Assembly: GCA_944326815.1 (NCBI GenBank)
Contig: CALVFI010000001.1
Coordinates: 144,304-208,303, forward strand
Direction: 5' to 3'
DNA from: an uncultured Rikenellaceae bacterium
Lineage (GTDB): Bacteria; Bacteroidota; Bacteroidia; Bacteroidales; Rikenellaceae
Length of the DNA: 64,000 nt
Shown: piece by piece, positions 18,260 to 27,007 of the stretch
Layout of the letters: the number at the start of each line of letters is the position of its first letter
Numbering within the stretch: position 1 is the stretch's first letter
The notes under the pieces: generated by a model
What the model was told of the DNA's origin: nothing
The model's input: the letters and a program-made list of their open reading frames with translations, nothing else
The model's database searches: none
Program-made: the position numbers and the translations under genes

Positions 18260-19243
18260 ATGCCCTCACTTAAGGATATACAAAAACCTATCGTTGCCGA
18301 GATGTCGCATTACGAGGAGTACCTCCGCAGGTCACTCCACAGCGACAATACGCTGGTAAGCACCATGTTGGAATATGTTTTCAGCAATCGAGGCAAAGGT
18401 ATTCGGCCGCTGATGGTATTACTAAGCGCCGCCATGCATGCCGGTGCGCAACCTTTAGGGGAAAGGAGCTACCTGGCCGCCATGCTGATCGAAATGATCC
18501 ACACAGCATCCCTTGTCCACGACGATGTCATCGACGAGGCCAATGTACGACGCGGCAAACCATCCGTAAATGCACTTTGGCGGTCGCGCCGCGCCGTGTT
18601 AATCGGCGACTACATCCTGGCACAAAGCTACACTACAGGCATGAAAAGTGGAGCATTTGATATTGTATCATACATTACAAAATGCATGGGGGAGATCTGT
18701 GAAGGAGAACTAATCCAAAGCGACCAGAGTGACCGTTTGGAGATGACGCGTGAGATCTATTTCGATATCATCTACAAAAAGACCGCCACACTACTCGGAA
18801 CGAGCAGCGGTGTAGGGGCACTTTCTGTCGGAGCCTCCACAGAGCAAGTTCAAATCATGAAAGAATTTGGCGACAATCTCGGCATGGCTTTTCAAATCAA
18901 AGACGACATCCTCGATTATACTCCCACTGCACATACAGGAAAACCCTCTTGTGGTGATTTGAAGGAGCGTAAAATAACACTTCCCCTATTGACAGTACTC
19001 GAGAAATCATCTGACACAGAAGCACAACGACTACTGCAATTATTATCTGATGTGCGAAAGAAACCATCAAATGCCTCTTACCTATGCAAATATGTAACCG
19101 ATCATGGAGGCTTGGAGATGGCAGCAAAGATCATGAACTATTACACAGAAAAAGCTCGAGCCCAATTGTCGCTCTATTCGGAATCCTCATTCCACGCATC
19201 ACTTGACCAACTCTGCACATTCCTGGCTGAACGCGATCAATAA
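18260..19243 (+). CDS. Polyprenyl diphosphate synthase (octaprenyl/long-chain type)
   Basis: Condenses isopentenyl diphosphate units onto an allylic primer. 327 residues. The two Asp-rich motifs are DDVID (88-92) and DDILD (215-219), with GKGIRP and the downstream RRGKPSVNALW segment as usual. The residues four and five places before the first motif are small (Ser and Ala), the pattern of long-chain synthases making quinone side chains rather than farnesyl or geranyl-geranyl products; that is inference. It stands alone between divergent yfhO and convergent ppiD, with its own promoter. A menaquinone tail enzyme is the likely role. Confidence 0.88.
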   Translation: MPSLKDIQKPIVAEMSHYEEYLRRSLHSDNTLVSTMLEYVFSNRGKGIRPLMVLLSAAMHAGAQPLGERSYLAAMLIEMIHTASLVHDDVIDEANVRRGKPSVNALWRSRRAVLIGDYILAQSYTTGMKSGAFDIVSYITKCMGEICEGELIQSDQSDRLEMTREIYFDIIYKKTATLLGTSSGVGALSVGASTEQVQIMKEFGDNLGMAFQIKDDILDYTPTAHTGKPSCGDLKERKITLPLLTVLEKSSDTEAQRLLQLLSDVRKKPSNASYLCKYVTDHGGLEMAAKIMNYYTEKARAQLSLYSESSFHASLDQLCTFLAERDQ

Positions 19244-19351
19244 GGCTTTTACTTTATTTACACAAGTTAAGTATGGGCCGATATAATTCGGCATCGAAAC
19301 AGTTAAAGTTTAGGGAGCCCCCAAGCCCTTCATCCCGCCTTCTTCACAGAT

Positions 19352-19403
19352 ATGCATAAAGGAAAAGCCGGATCGATTACGATCCGGCTTTTCCTTTATG
19401 CAT
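19352..19403. terminator. Long bidirectional terminator between the polyprenyl synthase and ppiD genes
   Basis: Perfect 24-bp inverted repeat (19352-19375 and 19380-19403) with an ATTA loop. The arms contain CCGGATCG and a flank of AAAGGAAAA/TTTTCCTTT, giving T-rich tails on both strands. It ends 7 nt before the ppiD stop codon. Confidence 0.85.
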
Positions 19404-19410
19404 CTATTCT

Positions 19411-21477
19411 TTAGAAGAATTTCACACGCATATCTTTCACATCGCTGGCCTCCATCAATGCCTGAGTCAAGCGCTCTGCGAGATAGGCCGAAGACACAGC
19501 CTCCAATCTTACACGTTCACTTTCCAGAGTCACATTCTCCACCGGCGTTACGTTATTGACATCAAACAGATAAACACCAGATAATCCGATAACGGGTTTG
19601 GAAAGCGTATTGGGTTTCGCCCCTCCACAAATCGCGCCGATCAATTTCGGCTCTACGCCAAGTCCTTCAAGATAGAAGGCCGAGAATTGCAAATCCTTCA
19701 CATCGGTAGCCGTAACTCCCAACTTGGAAGCAACCTCATCGAACGATGCCCCGCTCATTTTTTCAGCCAACATAGCTCCTTTCTTCTCACGAACCAGAAT
19801 CGAATGAATATCTCCGGCAACCTGCTCCTCAGACGCAATACCATCTTCCCGCACCTCTGTCAATGCAGCCACCACATAATTACCTCCGATCTCCATAATC
19901 GAGGATACATCTCCTTTCTCTCCATTAAATGCCCAACGGACAAGTTCTCTCGATTCATTAAGGCCACTCACATTACGGTCCGTATTACGAATACGAGCCA
20001 CACGTTTTGCCAAAGCCGATTCGGTGGTTGCTTTCTTAAAGTTGTCGTACGATCCGGCAGCGGCAGCAATGAATTTGCTGGCTTCCGCATAGACAGTCTG
20101 CTGAGTAAACGAACTCGGTTCCACCTGATATTTGATAGTAGCAATTTGCACCTTAGGAACCAATGGAGATTTGTAGGTCAATTCCACCACATGAATGCCA
20201 TAAGGGGTTGTTGCCGTAAAGACATCTCCTTTATTGGCTTTCAGACACGCTTCGCTAAATTCAGAGATCATCTGATCGGGCGAGAATACACCCAAATCGC
20301 CACGGTTATTCACCACACTCTGATCCATCGAGAACTGCATAGCCAATTCCTCAAAACTCGATCCACCTTTGATAGCTTTAACAAGACTATCGGCACGCTC
20401 CGTCTCACCGGCCGGCAAAAGAATATGCTTGGCTCCGATCGAATCGGGCAAGTTTTTGGTCTCAACCACACGTGCAAGCGTATAAGTATCACCATTCAAT
20501 ACAGGACCGTACATTGCTCCGGGTTTCCCAATCAAAGCAGCAGCTATCGCACCCTCGAGTTCAGACTCTTTCACATAGCGTTTATCCGGGGTCTCCTGAG
20601 AGTTCAAGGTCGCATATTGCATCGGCGTATCGCTCTCGGCAAACTCAGTGGCTATCGTATTGATGTATTTTTCTGCCTCTGCATAATCATCCTCGGAAGG
20701 CAGCAGGTCGAAAACCACATACTCGATATCGCGGGAGGCACTCTGACGGAACATTTTCTTATGAGCAGCATAATATTCACGGATATCGGAATTGGATACC
20801 TTTACTGTCGAATCTGCAATCTGAGCATAATCCTGTGAAATAACACGAGCGCTGTAAAGATTGTTCTCTGCGGCCACTCCGGCTTCCACCTCCAGATCAT
20901 TCACATACATCCCTTTGGAAACAAGCGCAATATACTTGCTCATCTCACGCTGAGTGGTCATCTGCTCTTTCAGATAGTTCCACAACATCGAGGCACGTCC
21001 TGTCGGATCAGCATTCAGATTCTCTACAAAGCTACGCAACATCTCAGGATCGAAAGCCCGCGTCTGAGGATTGACAAACGTTGCTGTCAGAATCGGTGAC
21101 AGATATACACCACCAGACATATCCATCTGTTCGCCTTCCGAAACATTGATACCCATCTCCTCAAAGCCGGGCTGATAGGCATATTTCGTAATGAGTGACT
21201 CCCAAGCCATATCCCGGGTAGCATCCTGTTCTTCTGCCGTAAGAGCGTCGCGGCCCGACATCTCCTGAGCTACGGTGGTGAATACCTCTGCCAGGTTACT
21301 GTACTCAATATAGCCAACTTTCGTACCGTAGATTTCACCCACTTTCATTTTACGAGCATTCATCAGGCCACTGCCTGAAGATAAGAAATCACCCAGCAGG
21401 AAAGCGATCAGCGCTATACCGATAACAACCGAAACGATGATTCCTCCGCGGGTTCTCAGTGTGTTTAAACTTGCCAT
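19411..21477 (-). CDS. ppiD: PpiD/SurA-like peptidyl-prolyl isomerase, membrane anchored
   Basis: 688 residues: short cytoplasmic start, one TM helix (about 12-31), SurA-type N-terminal chaperone region, and a parvulin rotamase domain at about 345-430 (SIGAKHILLP, MQFSMDQSVVNNRGDLGVF, TPYGIHVVEL). Predicted periplasmic folding factor anchored in the inner membrane, assisting outer-membrane proteins leaving the Sec translocon. It follows the CNNM-family gene on the same strand but has its own TATCTTTG box in the 106-nt gap. Family call is good; whether it is a true PpiD orthologue or a separate Bacteroidota lineage is open. Confidence 0.87.
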   Translation of the reverse strand: MASLNTLRTRGGIIVSVVIGIALIAFLLGDFLSSGSGLMNARKMKVGEIYGTKVGYIEYSNLAEVFTTVAQEMSGRDALTAEEQDATRDMAWESLITKYAYQPGFEEMGINVSEGEQMDMSGGVYLSPILTATFVNPQTRAFDPEMLRSFVENLNADPTGRASMLWNYLKEQMTTQREMSKYIALVSKGMYVNDLEVEAGVAAENNLYSARVISQDYAQIADSTVKVSNSDIREYYAAHKKMFRQSASRDIEYVVFDLLPSEDDYAEAEKYINTIATEFAESDTPMQYATLNSQETPDKRYVKESELEGAIAAALIGKPGAMYGPVLNGDTYTLARVVETKNLPDSIGAKHILLPAGETERADSLVKAIKGGSSFEELAMQFSMDQSVVNNRGDLGVFSPDQMISEFSEACLKANKGDVFTATTPYGIHVVELTYKSPLVPKVQIATIKYQVEPSSFTQQTVYAEASKFIAAAAGSYDNFKKATTESALAKRVARIRNTDRNVSGLNESRELVRWAFNGEKGDVSSIMEIGGNYVVAALTEVREDGIASEEQVAGDIHSILVREKKGAMLAEKMSGASFDEVASKLGVTATDVKDLQFSAFYLEGLGVEPKLIGAICGGAKPNTLSKPVIGLSGVYLFDVNNVTPVENVTLESERVRLEAVSSAYLAERLTQALMEASDVKDMRVKFF

Positions 21478-21536
21478 GTTGTTTATTTCATTAAATTTTT
21501 GTGACTCTGTTTAACCCTTTCAGGCATAATAAGGCT

Positions 21537-21544
21537 CAAAGATA
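21537..21544 (-). promoter_or_regulatory. -7 element for ppiD
   Basis: Minus-strand TATCTTTG matches TAnnTTTG and lies 60 nt before the ppiD ATG. A good -33 box is not visible. Confidence 0.5.
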
Positions 21545-21583
21545 GTAATTTTATCATTTACCCGTACATTCTTACCAAGAAAT

Positions 21584-22849
21584 TTACGACAGAACTTTCA
21601 CTCGGGCCAACTCCAATTTAGAACTGCTCTTACGGAGAATATGAATCTCCTTGTTATCAATCCTCAAGGTCTCGCCTTGAGCTGGCAACCCCTCGTAATT
21701 ATATAAGATATATCCGGCCAGCGTATCATACTCTTCTGACTCTGGAATACCTAAATCATATTTCTCGTTCAAATAATCCACCTCCAAACGACAAGAAAGG
21801 ACATACTCCCCTTCACCCACCTTCTTCTCCACCATATCGGGCAGATCATGTTCATCCTCTATTTCGCCGAAAATCTCCTCGAGAATATCCTCCATCGAGA
21901 CCAGTCCTGCCGTACCGCCGAATTCATCGATTACCACCGCAACCGACCGTCGTTTCTTGATCAGCGTCGTGAGTAACTTCTGTGCAGGCAGACTTTCCGG
22001 CACAAAATCGACCTCCATCAAGACCTCCCGGATACTCTTCGGCATTCGGAAAAGACTTTTCGTATTGACATAACCGATAATGTTGTCTATCGACCCTTCA
22101 TAGACGAGAATACGCGAGTAGTTCGTATCTACAAATCTCTTCGTAATCTCCGGAATGGACTCGTCGATCTCTACCGCTTCAATATCCACACGGGGCACCA
22201 TACAATCCCGTACACGCAGATCGGAGAAATCGAGGGCATTCTGGAACAACTTGATTTCACTCTCTGTCTCGCTATCGGGCTCGTTCTCCGAAGCCTCCTC
22301 GAGCAAATGAGCCAGATCGACACGATCGAATCCCTTAATATCATGATTCCTATGCACTTTTAGTCCGGCCAAACGCAACAGAGCGATCGAGACCCAGGTA
22401 CTCAACTTAGCGATCGGATAGAGTATCAGGTAAATCACATAAAGAGGCACTGCAAAGGCTCTCATATAGAAATTCGGATTGCTCCGTACCAAAGCCTTAG
22501 GCATAAATTCCGCTGTGAAGATAATGATAATCGTAGAGATTATTGTCTCAAGGACAATCGAACCGTCATTTACCTGCAGGCCATAATGCTTAGCTATCGC
22601 ATTCAACAACAAACTCATATTGAGAGAGTAAACAACCAACGCGATATTATTCCCCACGAGAATTGTAGTGATATACTGCCCCGGACGATGCAAAAACACA
22701 TCGATAATATAGTTGAAGGTCCTACTTTTCTTCTTATCTATCTCCAGTTTGAGTTTATTGGAAGACACAAAGGCGATCTCCATTCCCGAGAAAAAAGCGG
22801 AGAATATCAATGAGGTAATAATGACGATAACGACCGATACCATATGCAT
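21584..22849 (-). CDS. CNNM/CorC-family membrane protein with CBS domains (GldE-like)
   Basis: 421 residues: a DUF21 membrane domain with about four helices (1-175), a pair of CBS domains (about 200-325) containing MVPRVDIEAVE and VVIDEFGGTAGLVSMEDILE, and a C-terminal CorC/HlyC domain. Such proteins are linked to magnesium/cobalt efflux in other bacteria; in Bacteroidota related proteins are called GldE and tied to gliding or T9SS lipoproteins. Neither role is shown by the sequence. It begins 5 nt after lptC ends, so the two are very likely co-transcribed. A second in-frame ATG lies two codons in. Confidence 0.87.
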   Translation of the reverse strand: MHMVSVVIVIITSLIFSAFFSGMEIAFVSSNKLKLEIDKKKSRTFNYIIDVFLHRPGQYITTILVGNNIALVVYSLNMSLLLNAIAKHYGLQVNDGSIVLETIISTIIIIFTAEFMPKALVRSNPNFYMRAFAVPLYVIYLILYPIAKLSTWVSIALLRLAGLKVHRNHDIKGFDRVDLAHLLEEASENEPDSETESEIKLFQNALDFSDLRVRDCMVPRVDIEAVEIDESIPEITKRFVDTNYSRILVYEGSIDNIIGYVNTKSLFRMPKSIREVLMEVDFVPESLPAQKLLTTLIKKRRSVAVVIDEFGGTAGLVSMEDILEEIFGEIEDEHDLPDMVEKKVGEGEYVLSCRLEVDYLNEKYDLGIPESEEYDTLAGYILYNYEGLPAQGETLRIDNKEIHILRKSSSKLELARVKVLS

Positions 22850-22854
22850 TCCAA

Positions 22855-23511
22855 TTATTCCGGTTGCTTAAGTTGTCTTGTCGTCGATCCATCCGCAGAT
22901 TCCGAGGAATCTCCCGGACGATGGACCGTAGTATCCCGGGTCGGCTCGACATCGACCAACAAACGCCCTTTCGAGCGACGGAACTCCCAATCGGTAAAGG
23001 TCTCATCCGATTCGAATCCTTCCCCGATCACCACATCCTCCCCTTGAGTAACCTTGGAATCCACGTTCGAGTAGATTCGCTTGATCCGCCGATCCCAGAA
23101 CAACTGTTGGGTTTCGAGCTTTTGGCCCTTGGCATTTGTAGCGACCACATTTCCTCGAGCTGTCCACAAATCCTGTTTCTCGTTGTGAATCGCATAACTG
23201 GCAACAAGGGTGGATTCAATTCGGCCCGTCGAGTCATACGTTTCGATTTTGATCCCTTTACGGAACTCTCGGAAAGGCTCCTTGGCCAGCCCATAATACT
23301 CCATTAACGGAGTCTCGAACCGATATTGCTTACGACCGTTCTCCGAAGAGATCATAATCAGAGAATCACTTTGTTGGGTCATCAAACGTTCCGTATCCTC
23401 TGTTTCAACAGATCCGGGGCGACTGCACGAGAAAAGCGAGATAGCACTTCCCAAAATGGAAAGTGCTACCAAAAACTTTATATATCGGAATATTCCTATC
23501 ACAAACTTCAT
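22855..23511 (-). CDS. lptC: LPS export protein LptC, lipoprotein form
   Basis: 218 residues. The N-terminus is hydrophobic and ends with a lipobox-like LFSC, placing Cys29 as a likely lipidation site, as often seen in Bacteroidota LptC. The OstA/LptC beta-jellyroll region spans about 40-190, with SENGRKQYRFETPLMEYY and DLWTARGNVVATNAKGQ as typical pieces. LptC hands lipopolysaccharide from LptBFG to LptA across the periplasm. It lies 6 nt after the TPR gene and 5 nt before the CNNM gene, the tight middle of an envelope operon. Confidence 0.88.
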   Translation of the reverse strand: MKFVIGIFRYIKFLVALSILGSAISLFSCSRPGSVETEDTERLMTQQSDSLIMISSENGRKQYRFETPLMEYYGLAKEPFREFRKGIKIETYDSTGRIESTLVASYAIHNEKQDLWTARGNVVATNAKGQKLETQQLFWDRRIKRIYSNVDSKVTQGEDVVIGEGFESDETFTDWEFRRSKGRLLVDVEPTRDTTVHRPGDSSESADGSTTRQLKQPE

Positions 23512-23517
23512 GCTCTC

Positions 23518-24849
23518 TTAACGTCCGGAAGAGCGAACAACCGTCGTCCCCGAGATCCATCCGCAACTAACCGTATAGCTCGAACCATCAGTCAATCCAC
23601 GGAAGAAGCACTCCTCTTTAGCCGGGAAGTATCCACGATAAGTCGCCATCTGAGTCTCCGCCTGCTTAGCCATATCCTCATCATCAGTTAACAACGGACG
23701 AGCTTTTGCCAACGTATCATATACCAGCCAATAGACGCTCGAACGGGCAAAATCGGAACAGCTCGAAGCTCCCGTAGCATAGGCTTGGGCCAGAAGATAA
23801 TAAGCCAAACCGCTCTCTGGGTTGATATCGATAGCCTGTTTTGCAAAGTCAGCGGCAGATCGTGCATTCCCCAAACCAAGTTGCGAACTTGCCACACGCA
23901 GACACAGTTTCTCTTTCATATCGGGTTCCGATTCAGAAGCGATCGCCTCATTGAGGTATTTCAAGGCTTTCTCGAAATCCTTTTTCTCTTCAAAACCGCC
24001 AGCCAGCAATAAAGCCGTATTGGACGAAGGTTCCAACTGATAATATTTTTCACCTACGGAGAAGAAAAAATCACTACTACATTTAGCATTTGCCATCAGA
24101 CCGAAAGCTTTAGCCAAAGTTTCCTTATCGTCCGGAGACTCTGCCAAACGACTCGAAAACATCTTTTCAAGATTCGTGCAATCAGCAGCTCCACTGGTAA
24201 TAAAGAGAGCCTCGAAAGTCTCTTTTGCAGCCTCATCGCCAGAAGCAATCATATATTTTTCCAGCACAGAGTATATATCCATAAACTCCTCTGCTCCAAT
24301 ATTGTCATTCTTATAATCATTGGTGAGCTCCTGGAAATAGATGTTGATAAAATTAGGATCAAGATCCCCTTCGCTAGCATCAACAGCCTCTTTGAAATAT
24401 TTCATCACGCCATCCCGATCTGCCGGATTGAAGGTCAGATACTCCCGGGCCTTATTCTGAAGAATATATCCACGACCGCGGGTAGCATGATCGCCGAAAT
24501 GTTCGGCACGCAGATCATAAACCATCATCAACGTATCGACATAGAGTTTCTTCTCTGCCAATGCCGTAGAACGAGCAATCTTATTCTTATAGATATTGGC
24601 ACCGTTGATATAAATATTCTGCGATGCTTTCGGTGCATTTTTGATCAGATTACGGAAATAGACCAAAGCCTGATCGTAGTTCTGATTGTTATACTGCTCC
24701 GAGAAATAGTTGTACTCCAACACATTCTGTTTCCGATTTTCCGGGTTATCTCCCCATTTCGGATCCTCGAGATACGACTGAGCCGAAGCGCCCAGAGTTG
24801 TCAGACCAGCTACAGCAAGCAAGGCCATTTTCGTGTAAATTCGTTTCAT
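23518..24849 (-). CDS. Exported tetratricopeptide-repeat protein
   Basis: 443 residues with a signal peptide (MKRIYTKMALLAVAGLTTLG, cleavage probably after ASAQ) and several TPR-like helical pairs, clearest at 265-370 (EKKDFEKALKYLNEAIASE and ARSAADFAKQAIDINPESGL). A short C-terminal tail with YTVSCGWISG follows. It is predicted to be periplasmic and to act through protein contacts. Placed between an outer-membrane protein gene and lptC. No enzyme motif seen. TPR proteins of this size in Bacteroidota are usually uncharacterised; a role as an adaptor in outer-membrane assembly is inference from context. Confidence 0.8.
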   Translation of the reverse strand: MKRIYTKMALLAVAGLTTLGASAQSYLEDPKWGDNPENRKQNVLEYNYFSEQYNNQNYDQALVYFRNLIKNAPKASQNIYINGANIYKNKIARSTALAEKKLYVDTLMMVYDLRAEHFGDHATRGRGYILQNKAREYLTFNPADRDGVMKYFKEAVDASEGDLDPNFINIYFQELTNDYKNDNIGAEEFMDIYSVLEKYMIASGDEAAKETFEALFITSGAADCTNLEKMFSSRLAESPDDKETLAKAFGLMANAKCSSDFFFSVGEKYYQLEPSSNTALLLAGGFEEKKDFEKALKYLNEAIASESEPDMKEKLCLRVASSQLGLGNARSAADFAKQAIDINPESGLAYYLLAQAYATGASSCSDFARSSVYWLVYDTLAKARPLLTDDEDMAKQAETQMATYRGYFPAKEECFFRGLTDGSSYTVSCGWISGTTVVRSSGR

Positions 24850-24916
24850 CGTCGTTTTATTTTCAGGTTTTTTATGTCAGTCTAAGGATGTATACCACCC
24901 AAAAAATATCTCTATA

Positions 24917-26236
24917 TTAATCGTATTTCTGTTTTACAAACCAATAATCGGATCCGAAAAGGCTCAACCCAATCGAAAAGTTGACAAAACGCTCACGGAT
25001 CAATCCGCTCCGAGTCGTACCGCGTTGCCCATATTCCACTCCGATATCTATGCTATTCCGACGAGCGAACTCTACCGGAATACCGACGCCCAATGTCACA
25101 GCCTTCTCTGTAATATTCTGACCGCGGAATTGCATATAATATCCGCTATAACGGAATCCAACTCGATACGTGATACGATTCATAAAGCGACGCACATCGT
25201 ACGGATTGGGCGTATACATTCCCCCAACCTTAATCGTATTGCTATTCACATACTTCATTTGGTTAACGGCATCATTCTCATTGAGACCGCTCCATTTCTG
25301 ATATACATAATCGACCCCAAAACCATATTTGGTCGTCTGATAAAATGCCCCGACGCTCAACGTGGAGGGTAGCTTGAATTTCGACCCCAAACCATTATCA
25401 AAGAACACCGTATCGCCTATAATATCGTTGGCCGGAACATAACGTTTCACAGCAGGATCCAGTTTTCCTCCAAGTTGATATGTAGCTCCGATCGTCAGCA
25501 ACCTCGTATTGGTCCGGATTGCATCATACTGGATCCCGAAGTTAGCGAATACCCGGGAGATCTCCTCCGTTTGCGTATTGGTCGAATTGGAATAGCTTCC
25601 ACTCGACGTAATTGGGGTGATTTCCGTGTTATAGGTCCGTTCGATCGAGCCCAGATAATAAACCATCTCTGCACCGATCGAAAAACGTTTGAACGGCTCC
25701 CAGCCCAATCCGGCTTTAATCTGCGACACGCCACCCTCTCCCTCGTAGGTATATGCCACATGCCCGAGATTACCGACAATATTCGGATCGGTTTCAATGT
25801 TCTTTACACGATAACCAACACTGCTCAAGGGCGTTACACTGAATCCAAAACCCAATTTCCTCGCCAAAGGGAAAAGAATTGCAACATCCCGCACATTAAA
25901 AGTATTGTAAGCCGTCTTGGCACTCTTATCATTCACTCCTGTCCCTTTCAGATAGAAATTCTGCCCCTCCAATCCAAAATTGAATAAAAACGATTTCTGT
26001 CCCACTGTGCTGTATGATGCCGGATTCAGGTAATTGATGGTCATCATGTCACGATAGGCAACTCCGATACCTCCCATCGACCGCAGATTAGCCGTCCCTT
26101 GAGTGGAGAAGTCTCCGATGCCATAAAACGTATACGGAGAAAACGTATTGATACTGCTATTCTGCGCAAACGTAGCCATCGGCAAAAATAACGCCAACAG
26201 CGCCATCGTTCTTTTTATCTCCCTTTCAATCTGCAT
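24917..26236 (-). CDS. Predicted outer-membrane beta-barrel protein
   Basis: 439 residues with a signal peptide (MALLALFLPMATFAQ) preceded by a charged start MQIEREIKR that overlaps the end of coaX by 11 nt. The mature start NSSINTFSPYTFYGIGDF and MGGIGVAYRD resemble FadL/PorV-type and other Bacteroidota barrel proteins, and the remainder alternates hydrophobic and polar residues with many aromatic belts (YYMQFRG, YGFGVDYVYQ). No catalytic motif. It is followed by the TPR gene and lptC. Function unknown; transport or assembly of envelope components is a guess from neighbours. Confidence 0.77.
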   Translation of the reverse strand: MQIEREIKRTMALLALFLPMATFAQNSSINTFSPYTFYGIGDFSTQGTANLRSMGGIGVAYRDMMTINYLNPASYSTVGQKSFLFNFGLEGQNFYLKGTGVNDKSAKTAYNTFNVRDVAILFPLARKLGFGFSVTPLSSVGYRVKNIETDPNIVGNLGHVAYTYEGEGGVSQIKAGLGWEPFKRFSIGAEMVYYLGSIERTYNTEITPITSSGSYSNSTNTQTEEISRVFANFGIQYDAIRTNTRLLTIGATYQLGGKLDPAVKRYVPANDIIGDTVFFDNGLGSKFKLPSTLSVGAFYQTTKYGFGVDYVYQKWSGLNENDAVNQMKYVNSNTIKVGGMYTPNPYDVRRFMNRITYRVGFRYSGYYMQFRGQNITEKAVTLGVGIPVEFARRNSIDIGVEYGQRGTTRSGLIRERFVNFSIGLSLFGSDYWFVKQKYD

Positions 26237-26954
26237 TATACTCTAAAATTCTGTTTAAACCGTATACAACGAGGTCGTAGGCTGCAAATATCGGATTTTT
26301 TACTCGTTTCGCAAAGAAATTTCCGTCTCCGCCCGTAAAAATAATTCGAAGATCATCGTATTCCTTCGACAGTCGGGCGATATAACCTTCGATTTCATAG
26401 ACGATACCATCAATCACCCCACTCTCTACGGCCTGTCTCGAATTATTGCCTATCAGCACCGTATCCTCCACCAAAGCGTGCAACGGCAATTTCCCTGTGA
26501 ACTCATGCAATGCCCGAAACCGGATCACTGCACCGGGAGAAATATTGCCTCCGAGGAACTCTCCCTTGGCCGAAACCATATCGATGGTAATCGCCGTACC
26601 AAAATCCACGATCAGCACATTAGCGCCCGGATATATGGCATTGGCTCCCACTGCAGCAGCCAATCGGTCGCACCCGAGCGTCTCGGGAGTACCGTAACAA
26701 TTAATGACAGGAACCGGCACCGTCGTATCGAAACGTATGAATTTTTTCACTCTCGCCTCGATCTCCTGCTCCATTTCACTATCCGCCTTACGTGTAGAGA
26801 CCACAATAGCAGCCGTAATGGCCGGATAAGAGGCAAAAATTCCTTCGATAAATTGTCTGTCAGGATGCTCCGTCTTGAACGTATCCACCACCTGCCCCTG
26901 TTCGAATACAGCAGCTTTGGCCAACGTATTGCCTATGTCGATCGCTAAATTCAT
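26226..26954 (-). CDS. coaX: Type III pantothenate kinase
   Basis: First step of coenzyme A synthesis, phosphorylating pantothenate. 242 residues. The ASKHA-fold motifs are seen: AIDIGNTLAKAAVF (4-17) with the phosphate-binding Asp6, CDRLAAAVGANAIYPGANVL, and VDFGTAITIDMVS with its catalytic-region Asp; GGNISPGAVIRFRALHEFTGKLP is also diagnostic. Type III enzymes need a monovalent cation and are not feedback-inhibited by CoA. It heads the operon that continues with the barrel protein, TPR protein and lptC, and a strong promoter pair lies just upstream. Confidence 0.95.
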   Translation of the reverse strand: MNLAIDIGNTLAKAAVFEQGQVVDTFKTEHPDRQFIEGIFASYPAITAAIVVSTRKADSEMEQEIEARVKKFIRFDTTVPVPVINCYGTPETLGCDRLAAAVGANAIYPGANVLIVDFGTAITIDMVSAKGEFLGGNISPGAVIRFRALHEFTGKLPLHALVEDTVLIGNNSRQAVESGVIDGIVYEIEGYIARLSKEYDDLRIIFTGGDGNFFAKRVKNPIFAAYDLVVYGLNRILEYNAD

Positions 26955-26961
26955 TTTTTTG

Positions 26962-26992
26962 CAAAGATAGCTATTTCAAGCTAACCGGACAA
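26962..26992 (-). promoter_or_regulatory. Promoter for the coaX/lptC operon
   Basis: Minus-strand TATCTTTG (26969-26962) with a TTG at 26992-26990, 20 nt upstream. The coaX ATG follows within 8 nt of the -7 box, so the transcript may have almost no leader. Confidence 0.6.
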
Positions 26993-27007
26993 TTTTTTCA
27001 CAAAAAG

